The notes beneath the pieces are model-generated. The model saw nothing but the letters and a program-made list of their open reading frames with translations. It ran no database searches and was not told the origin of the DNA. A stretch of DNA of 15,422 nucleotides. Source: CALFMR01 sp035550595. Lineage in GTDB: Bacteria; Acidobacteriota; Vicinamibacteria; Vicinamibacterales; SCN-69-37. The stretch is taken from the NCBI GenBank assembly GCA_035550595.1, contig DASZOV010000157.1, forward strand, positions 1 to 15,422, given 5' to 3'. The position numbers were made by a program, and so were the translations under genes. Shown here piece after piece: positions 6,462-12,383 of this stretch. Position 1 is the first letter of the stretch, and every line of letters starts with the position of its first letter.

Positions 6462-7910
6462 GTGCCCAGCATTGTTTATCCGGAACCACCCGAGGATCTG
6501 CGGAGCGGGCGGCTCGTGCGCTGTCTGCACTACTTTGGCGCGGGCGCCATCATGGCGTCGGTCACCATCGGATCGGGCGAGACGCTCTTCGCCTCGCGCG
6601 AGGGGGCGCTCTTCGGCTACACGCTCCTCTGGTGTTTCACGGCCGGCGCGCTCTTCAAGATGATCCAGGTGTACGCGGCCATGCGGCACATGACGCTCAC
6701 CGGCGAGCATCCGATGACGCACTGGGGCGTGATGCCCGGACCGAAGAACTGGGTGCCCTGGACGATGGGGCTGCTCAGTATTTTCTGTTTTCCGTTCTGG
6801 ATGTCGGGGCTGCCGCTGCTGCTCGGCAACGTCATCAACTGGGTTGGCGGCGTGACGGGACCGACCGATCACCTTGTCTCGCTCGCGCGCATCTGGGGAT
6901 CGATCAGCATCGTGACGGTCATCGTCGCGACGTGGATCCAGTCCTACGGTGCGCTCGAGAAAGTGCAGACGGCGATCGTCTTCGTCCTGCTCGCGTGTGT
7001 GCTCCTGGCCGTCGCGGCGGCACGGCCGGATCTGCCGGCCACGATCATCGGGATGTTCATTCCCATTGCGCCCCGCCACTACGAGCCGTGGGTGGCGTCG
7101 GCCTATCCGGCGATTGCCGCGCGTCCCACGTGGGTCGAGATCGTCGCCGCGCTCGGCGCGATCGGCGGCGGCACGTACGACTATCTCGGCTACGTGAGTC
7201 TGCTGCGGGAGAAGGGCTGGGGCGCCATCGGACTCCACGCCGATCCCCGCGCCGTACGCCCCGCGTCGCGCGCCGCCACGCTGCCCATCGATACGTCCGC
7301 GGGCAACGTCACTCGCGCGCGCTACTGGCTGCGCGCGGTGAAGATCGACGCCGCGGCGAGCTTCGGATCGGTCGCGGTGTTCACCGCATGCTTCGTCATT
7401 CTCGGCGCCGTCATCCTGCACCCCCAGCACCTCGTGCCCGACGGCAACGATCTGATGAACCATCAGGTGCAGTTCCTGACGAATATCCACCCGGCGCTGC
7501 GGTGGGTGTACGTGCTCGGCATCTTCGCGGCAATTGGCGGCACGGTGTACGGCGCGTACGAGGTCTACGCGCGTACGGCCTACGAATGTCTCGCGGTCGT
7601 GAGCGCGCGCGTTCGCGCGTTGTCCTATCAGCGCTTTCGCGGCGGTGTGTTGATCTACACCGGCGTCTTCGGTCTGCTGCTCCTCTGGACGATGAGCGAT
7701 CCGGTCGCGATTATCACGCCGGCTTCGATCCTCGGCGGAGTGTTCACGTGTGGTTTGTGGTGCTTCGCGATGATTTGGACCGATCGCCGGTTCCTGCCAC
7801 GCGCCTTCCAGATGGGCCGCGGGCTCGTCACGCTGCTCATCATCTCCGGGACGTTCCTCACCGCGCTCGGCGCCAAGGCCATCCTCGATTATCTCGGCCA
7901 GGTGTTGTAA
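6462..7910 (+). CDS. Nramp-superfamily transporter with non-canonical metal site
   Basis: A polytopic membrane protein of 482 residues if it starts at GTG 6462, with about eleven hydrophobic segments. I chose this start because the frame upstream is translated repeat sequence, whereas VPSIVYPEPPEDLRSG is a natural pre-TM1 leader. No clear Shine-Dalgarno is visible, so a later start (ATG 6552, which would cut TM1) cannot be excluded. The fold signature is Nramp-like: TM1 FGAGAIMASVTIGSGETLFA (25-44) and a TM6-like GAIGGGTYDYLGY (232-243) followed by LREKGWG. However TM1 has IGSGE (36-40) where classical Mn/Fe Nramps have DPGN, and there is no MPH in TM6. Divalent metal import by the usual mechanism is therefore doubtful; another cation or a small solute is possible. 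The gene lies between two inverted repeat blocks with the kinase-like gene downstream. Confidence 0.8.
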   Translation: MPSIVYPEPPEDLRSGRLVRCLHYFGAGAIMASVTIGSGETLFASREGALFGYTLLWCFTAGALFKMIQVYAAMRHMTLTGEHPMTHWGVMPGPKNWVPWTMGLLSIFCFPFWMSGLPLLLGNVINWVGGVTGPTDHLVSLARIWGSISIVTVIVATWIQSYGALEKVQTAIVFVLLACVLLAVAAARPDLPATIIGMFIPIAPRHYEPWVASAYPAIAARPTWVEIVAALGAIGGGTYDYLGYVSLLREKGWGAIGLHADPRAVRPASRAATLPIDTSAGNVTRARYWLRAVKIDAAASFGSVAVFTACFVILGAVILHPQHLVPDGNDLMNHQVQFLTNIHPALRWVYVLGIFAAIGGTVYGAYEVYARTAYECLAVVSARVRALSYQRFRGGVLIYTGVFGLLLLWTMSDPVAIITPASILGGVFTCGLWCFAMIWTDRRFLPRAFQMGRGLVTLLIISGTFLTALGAKAILDYLGQVL

Positions 7911-7920
7911 CGAGGGTGTT

Positions 7921-7936
7921 TCGACAGATCTGTCGA
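7921..7936. promoter_or_regulatory. 16-bp perfect palindrome TCGACAGATCTGTCGA
   Basis: A perfect palindrome with no loop lies 10 bases after the transporter stop and about 95 bases before the kinase-like gene. It is not followed by a T-run, so a dimeric regulator site is a better guess than a terminator. No regulator gene is nearby. Confidence 0.4.
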
Positions 7937-7982
7937 CGCGCCGCCGCCGGTTGACTGGCGCTCTCGTCCTCACTGCGTTACT

Positions 7983-7995
7983 CTTTGGACCAAAG
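7983..7995. promoter_or_regulatory. Inverted repeat CTTTGG-A-CCAAAG upstream of the kinase-like gene
   Basis: Two perfect 6-bp arms surround a single A, ending 35 bases before the GTG at 8031. The word ACTCTTTG occurs directly at 7980-7987 and again at 8005-8012, 25 bases apart. This is a candidate operator or promoter element; no convincing -35/-10 pair can be aligned. Confidence 0.35.
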
Positions 7996-8018
7996 TCGCG
8001 TTCCACTCTTTGACGTTC

Positions 8019-8023
8019 GGAGG
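8019..8023 (+). promoter_or_regulatory. Ribosome-binding site GGAGG deciding the GTG start
   Basis: GGAGG lies 7 bases before GTG 8031. This favours that start over the in-frame TTG at 8010, which precedes the site. Confidence 0.75.
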
Positions 8024-8030
8024 CTCCCCA

Positions 8031-8972
8031 GTGTCTGATGTCAATCCTGCCGAGTTCGCGGCAGGCGAACGGCCGCTCACTCCCGAGACTTTCAGCAACG
8101 ACTCCACCGACGGTACGACCTCGGACCGCAAGAAACCTGAACGAGAAGGACTCCCTCCCAGCTATCGCATGCGAGCCGACACCGCGACCGTCGATCACGG
8201 TCACGCGCGCGCGGACTTGCACTACGTGGACGAACTCACGGCACGTCGATCGGACCGGTCCGATCGTTGGCGCGCGGCGGCCAAGGACGCTGGCACGACG
8301 GCGACCGACCGTTCGGATGCGCGAGGGGGCCGCATGGATCGCGTTTTCGCTCAGCTCGCCGAGGATCTCGCCACCATTGGCTCGGCCGCCGCGCTCGTGG
8401 GCGGCGACGCGTCACCGATGGCGCGCCGGCTCAACCTTGATCTCGTCCGGTCCGAGACCTGGCGCGCCGCGTGGCTCGTGCGCGCATGCACGTTGCTCGA
8501 TCGGCCGCATCGCGGCGCGGTGAAGCCACGCCCGCTCGCGGCCGTGCTCGGTGCCGTGCGCAGCGGCTTCGCGGCCGAGTGCCGGCTGGCCGGTGTCGGC
8601 CTTCGCGTCCAGGCCTCGGACTGGAACGCCGTGGTCTCGATCGACGAGCCGGCCGTCGTCGCTGGTCTGTGCGGCGCGATCATCGCGACGCTCGGCCTGC
8701 TGGATCAGTCCGAAGGCGCGTCCATCGAGGTCAACGCCACGGCTGTCGGCGGCGAGCTTCGCGACATCGAAGTGCTGCAGAACGACGTGGCGGTGATTGA
8801 CGGCCTGGCGCAGCGTTTCTTCGAAGCCAGCGTCGACCGTCCCGGCGGCTGGGTCGCCGAAGTCGGTGCGCTGACCGCGAAGGCCGTCGCCGAACAGCAC
8901 GGCGGCACCGCGGAGTTCGAAGCCGCCGACGAAGTCGGCAGCACTGTGAGGATCTGCTTCAAGAAAAGTTGA
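8031..8972 (+). CDS. Degenerate histidine-kinase-like protein (probable pseudokinase)
   Basis: A 313-residue soluble protein without signal peptide or membrane segments. Residues 1-100 are polar and probably disordered, with a short ordered-looking stretch LPPSYRMRAD (41-50) and DLHYVDELTARR (62-73). Residues 102-195 look like a kinase dimerisation helix pair (LDLVRSETWRAAWLVRACTL, 136-155) followed by a PLAAVLGAVRSGF helix, as in sensor kinases, but without an identifiable phospho-acceptor His. Residues 200-310 resemble a GHKL ATPase lobe: IDEPAVVAGLCGAIIATLGLL sits where the N-box should carry its Asn, VLQNDVAVIDG is a broken G1 box (DxGxG), and AVAEQHGGTAEFEA...GSTVRICF (285-310) is the well-kept C-terminal part. 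ATP binding and phosphotransfer are therefore unlikely. It may be a scaffold or regulator. The final codons and stop lie in a repeat copy. Confidence 0.65.
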   Translation: MSDVNPAEFAAGERPLTPETFSNDSTDGTTSDRKKPEREGLPPSYRMRADTATVDHGHARADLHYVDELTARRSDRSDRWRAAAKDAGTTATDRSDARGGRMDRVFAQLAEDLATIGSAAALVGGDASPMARRLNLDLVRSETWRAAWLVRACTLLDRPHRGAVKPRPLAAVLGAVRSGFAAECRLAGVGLRVQASDWNAVVSIDEPAVVAGLCGAIIATLGLLDQSEGASIEVNATAVGGELRDIEVLQNDVAVIDGLAQRFFEASVDRPGGWVAEVGALTAKAVAEQHGGTAEFEAADEVGSTVRICFKKS

Positions 8973-9150
8973 TACCGCGAACCCCCGAGCGAAGCGAGGG
9001 CGGCGAAGCGCGTAGCGTTGGGGGTGGGGCCCCAACGCAACTGCAAAAAAAAAGATGACTCGCGAGCGTCGCGAGGGCGCTGAGCGGGGGTGGGGCCCCG
9101 CGAGCGGCTAACGAGAAAGATGGCCCCAGCGCACTGCAAAAAAGATGACT
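8961..9150. repeat. Second composite hairpin-repeat block, inverted relative to 6051-6390
   Basis: Read on the minus strand from 9150 down, the order is CATCTTTTTTGCAGTGCGCTGGGG, then a GCGGGG/CCCCGC hairpin (9084-9101), then CATC plus T9, then GCAGTTGCGTTGGGG...CCCCAACGC (9015-9038), then GCCGCCCTCGCTTCGCTCGGGGG and finally TTCGCGGTATCAACTTTTCTT (8961-8981). This is the same module order as on the plus strand at 6051-6390, but shorter and with the two short leading units reduced to one. It fills the space between two convergent genes and overlaps the last codons of the kinase-like gene. Confidence 0.85.
9045..9075 (-). terminator. Intrinsic terminator-like hairpin plus T9 for the minus-strand operon
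   Basis: On the minus strand CTCGCGA (9075-9069) pairs with TCGCGAG (9065-9059) around a three-base loop. It is followed five bases later by nine consecutive T (complement of 9053-9045). It lies about 90 bases beyond the TauE-type stop and would end transcription of the three-gene minus-strand unit. It is formed within the repeat block. Confidence 0.55.
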
Positions 9151-9166
9151 CGCGACGAGGCGCTGT

Positions 9167-9913
9167 CTAAAACGCTCCAATCAGCCGCAGCGCCGCGATC
9201 GCAGCGAACGCCAGCAGCACGTTGTCGAAGAGCCGCTGCGGCATGATACGCGTCAGCCATCGGCCCGCGAACACGCCGGCGATCACGGCTGGCGCCAGCG
9301 CGAGGTTGAAGAGCAGCGATCCGGTGTGGATGAGCCCGAGCGACACGCTGAAGGGAACCTTGAACGCGTTGATGATCATGAACAGCCACGCGTTGGTCCC
9401 GACGAGCTCGAACTTCGGTAGTCCGACCGAGAGCGAGTAGATCGCAATCACCGGTCCCGCCGCGTTCGCCAGCATCGTCGTGACGCCGGCGAGCAGGCCG
9501 AGACTCCATGCAAAGGCGCGTGAGTGCGGGATCGCGCCGAGCCAGCCTGGGCGCTGCGTGCGGACCACCTGCAGGATCGTGAGCACGAGGACGATCCAGC
9601 CGATGATGGGCTTGAACGCGTCTTCGGTCAGCCACCGCATCAGCACGGCGCCGGCGACGATGCCCACGCAGGTGGGCGGCAGCATGCGCCAGATGTATTC
9701 CCACCGCGCGTGGCGCCGGTAGAGCGATACCGCGCCCACGTCGCCCACCATCAGCATCGGCAGCACGATGCCCGTCGAGGTCCGCGCGCCGAACAGGAAG
9801 GCGAACGCGATCACCGGCAGCAGGCTGAGGCCCATGAAGCCCGCCTTGCTGATGCCCAGCCCCATGGCGGCCAGGGCGGCGACGATCCACTGGAACGGGT
9901 GCAGGACCGGCAT
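9167..9913 (-). CDS. TauE/SafE (TSUP) family membrane permease
   Basis: A 248-residue integral membrane protein, the usual size for the sulfite exporter TauE/SafE (4-toluene sulfonate uptake permease) family. It has seven or eight hydrophobic segments in two half-repeats, with family-like starts: MGLGISKAGFMGLSLLPVIA (17-36) in the first half and LLAGVTTMLANAAGPVIAIY (139-158) in the second. The second is followed by LPKFELVGTNAWLFMIINAFKVP, a typical TSUP stretch. Members move sulfite, sulfoacetate, taurine-derived anions or other organic anions across the inner membrane; direction and substrate are not readable. It starts 12 bases after the stop of the spermidine-synthase-like gene, with no strong ribosome-binding site, so it is probably translated from the same mRNA. 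Confidence 0.9.
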   Translation of the reverse strand: MPVLHPFQWIVAALAAMGLGISKAGFMGLSLLPVIAFAFLFGARTSTGIVLPMLMVGDVGAVSLYRRHARWEYIWRMLPPTCVGIVAGAVLMRWLTEDAFKPIIGWIVLVLTILQVVRTQRPGWLGAIPHSRAFAWSLGLLAGVTTMLANAAGPVIAIYSLSVGLPKFELVGTNAWLFMIINAFKVPFSVSLGLIHTGSLLFNLALAPAVIAGVFAGRWLTRIMPQRLFDNVLLAFAAIAALRLIGAF

Positions 9914-9925
9914 GTCGCGCGGCGG

Positions 9926-12316
9926 TCAGGCGCCCGGCCGGTTCCAACGGACGAGCGCGGCGAGCGGCAGCGACAAGGCGAGATAGAGCACGGCCGCCAT
10001 CCAGAAGTTCGCGTCGATGCCGACCCAGATCGAGATCGCGACGGCGAGGATCGACGCGAGCACGCCGAACGCGCCGTTGATGCCCCACGCCCACGCGATG
10101 ACCTCGGGCGTGCGGCTGGTCAGCCGCGCACCGAACGGAAAGCACATACCGAGGAGCGTCGACAGCGGCGCGGCGAAGAGCAGCACGACGATCGTGCGCG
10201 GCACGAGACTGGCCGTGACCGACGCCGCGATCACGCCCGGCAGCACGGTCGCGATGAGAAAGAGCACGACGGCAATCGCCACCGGCACGGCGCGCCACAG
10301 CCGCCCGCGGTCGAGCGACACCCGTTCGGACAACAGGCTGCCGGCGCCCGTGAAGAGCAGCATCGAGAACAGCACGATCGCCAGCGTGTACACGGGATGG
10401 CCGAGGTACACGGCAAAGCGCTGCAGGAGGCCAATCTGCACGAGCATGTACGCGAACCCGATCGTCGCGAAGTACCCCATGGTCGTCACGAAGCGGCCCG
10501 CGTCGAGTGGCGGCCGTCCCGCGCGGACGAGCGGCCAGACGATGATGAGCGCGACGAGGAGGGTGGCGATGCCGAGCAGCACGAGCAGCAGTACGGTCGC
10601 GCGCAGATTGCCGGCCACGACGCCGCCCGTGCGCGGCAGCGAGCCGAGCGACGCAATCGCGCGCGGCTTGAGCATGTTGAAGTAGTACGGCCGGCCGTCG
10701 GTCGGTGGCGAATAGTCGAACAGGGGATTGGCGACCGCGCGATCGAGATCCGCGCGCGACCGGCTGTGCGCGATCCGGCTCAGCAGGCTGCCATCGTCGG
10801 GCGTCCACGGCGAGACGGCGACGTGGAAGTCCTTGTCGCCGGCCACGCTCGTGAGCTCCTGCCGGTCCGCGTCGGTGAAGGGCGCATTCGAGATCATCAA
10901 CGTCGCGACGCGGTCGCGGAAGACGAGGAGCGTCTGCGATAAGGGATCGGCGACGCCGCGATCGAGGAGCGCCGCCACGCCGAGCGACAGCAGCCGGCTC
11001 GTCTCGGACGCGTGCTCTGGATCGAACCAGCGCGAGACGCTCAGCACGCCGCCCGGCTTGAGACGATCGAGGAAGATGCGCCAGCCGTCGAGCGTGTAGA
11101 GACCGTTCTCCGACAACGTGAACGCGCCCGCGCCGGTCGCCGCCCAGGTGTCGACGAGCGACATCTGGATGATGTCGAACCGTTTCGGCGTCCGCGTCAG
11201 CGCCGCGCGGCCGTCGTCGTGGACGAGGGTCACCTCGGGCCGGTTCGCGATGTTCGCGAAGTCGCGATGGCTGCCCTCGAGCAGGTCGATCATGATGTTG
11301 TTCACGTCGACGCCGAGGATCGAGTGGTTGCGTCCCCAGATCGCGGCGAGGATGTCGCGCCCGCCGCCAACACCGATGACCGCGACGTCGCCCCGTCGCA
11401 GGTAGTAGGGCAGCGTCGTCACGTCATAGCTCACCCATTCGAGCGATGACGGATTGCCGTCCCACTGCGTAATCGGCGTGCCCGCTTCGCCGTCGATCTC
11501 GAGCCAGGCGATGCGCGTGCGGAATCGCTCGGCCCCTTTGCCCGGACCCCACAGGAACGCCTGCGTCTCGCCCGGCCGCTGCACGATGACGTACGAGTGG
11601 CTGTTCCAGCGCGCGACCGTGTTGAGCGAGTTCGTCAGCCAGAGCTGCTGATTCTTCGGATAGATGACCTGCAGCACTTCGTGCGAGCCCGTGTTGAAGA
11701 CGGCCGCCGCTGCGAGCGCGGCGCACAACACGCCCGATGAGACCGCGCCTCGTCGTCCCGCGAAGCGATAGAAGCAGGCGGCCGCTGCGGCCGCCGCTGC
11801 GCCCGACAGAAATACGGCGGACGTGATGTTCGACCGGTCGAGCACCGGGACGACGAGCAGGCAGCCGAGCGCGGCGCCGACGAGGTCCGCGCCGTACAGC
11901 CGGCCGATCGATCCCCCGCACCGCGTGAGCGCGGCCGTCACCGCGACGCCCGAGCAGACGAACGGCACGGCGAGTACGACCGTCGACACGGCGACCGAGA
12001 CGACTTCCATCACCGTGAAGTCCGAGAGCGGCAGGAAAGGAATCGTCAGGTTGAAGAGGTGCGAGATCGGCACGGCCACGGCAAAAGCCAGCGCCGTGTG
12101 CGCGACCGACGCCGGAGCGGTTGTCGGCGAGAAGCGATCCGGGTGCAGGAAGACGAACACCGCGCCGGCCGCCATGCCGAGCATGGCCAGCGACACCGCG
12201 AAGAACGACAGGTGGTACCACGTGAGTACCGAGAGCAGGCGCGCGTCGAGCGTCTCGAGCAGCAGCGTGGACAGCGTGGCAAAGAACAGGCCCGCCAGGA
12301 GCCATCGGGATGTCAT
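9926..12316 (-). CDS. Membrane protein with internal spermidine-synthase-like domain
   Basis: A 796-residue protein in three parts. Residues 1-208 carry about six or seven transmembrane segments (from LLAGLFFATLSTLLLE). Residues about 220-550 form a soluble spermidine-synthase-like Rossmann domain. Residues about 570-790 carry roughly seven more membrane segments. In the soluble part VIGVGGGRDI (313-322) is the S-adenosyl-ligand glycine loop, GVDVNN (335-340) carries the acidic residue of the next strand, and HDDGR (366-370) is well kept. The segment that in true aminopropyltransferases reads D-S-x-D-P is here MSLVDT (385-390), so the first catalytic acid is missing and polyamine synthesis is doubtful. 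Such membrane fusions are widespread but mostly uncharacterised. The start ATG overlaps a short upstream stop. AGGAAGGA lies 14 bases upstream of it, further than usual. It is the middle gene of the minus-strand unit. Confidence 0.85.
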   Translation of the reverse strand: MTSRWLLAGLFFATLSTLLLETLDARLLSVLTWYHLSFFAVSLAMLGMAAGAVFVFLHPDRFSPTTAPASVAHTALAFAVAVPISHLFNLTIPFLPLSDFTVMEVVSVAVSTVVLAVPFVCSGVAVTAALTRCGGSIGRLYGADLVGAALGCLLVVPVLDRSNITSAVFLSGAAAAAAAACFYRFAGRRGAVSSGVLCAALAAAAVFNTGSHEVLQVIYPKNQQLWLTNSLNTVARWNSHSYVIVQRPGETQAFLWGPGKGAERFRTRIAWLEIDGEAGTPITQWDGNPSSLEWVSYDVTTLPYYLRRGDVAVIGVGGGRDILAAIWGRNHSILGVDVNNIMIDLLEGSHRDFANIANRPEVTLVHDDGRAALTRTPKRFDIIQMSLVDTWAATGAGAFTLSENGLYTLDGWRIFLDRLKPGGVLSVSRWFDPEHASETSRLLSLGVAALLDRGVADPLSQTLLVFRDRVATLMISNAPFTDADRQELTSVAGDKDFHVAVSPWTPDDGSLLSRIAHSRSRADLDRAVANPLFDYSPPTDGRPYYFNMLKPRAIASLGSLPRTGGVVAGNLRATVLLLVLLGIATLLVALIIVWPLVRAGRPPLDAGRFVTTMGYFATIGFAYMLVQIGLLQRFAVYLGHPVYTLAIVLFSMLLFTGAGSLLSERVSLDRGRLWRAVPVAIAVVLFLIATVLPGVIAASVTASLVPRTIVVLLFAAPLSTLLGMCFPFGARLTSRTPEVIAWAWGINGAFGVLASILAVAISIWVGIDANFWMAAVLYLALSLPLAALVRWNRPGA

Positions 12317-12383
12317 GAGCGGTACGGCATTCCTTCCTCGGGGCGGCCGGACACGGCGGTCGATGCGGCGTTCACATGCCCGA

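Noticed and set aside
6249..8222. 657-codon minus-strand frame opposite the transporter gene
   Set aside because: Charged Arg/Asp/Glu-rich translation typical of a shadow frame; the end runs through the repeat block.
9524..10942. 472-codon plus-strand frame opposite the TauE-type and spermidine-synthase-like genes
   Set aside because: Arg/His/Asp/Glu-rich shadow of hydrophobic membrane-protein codons.
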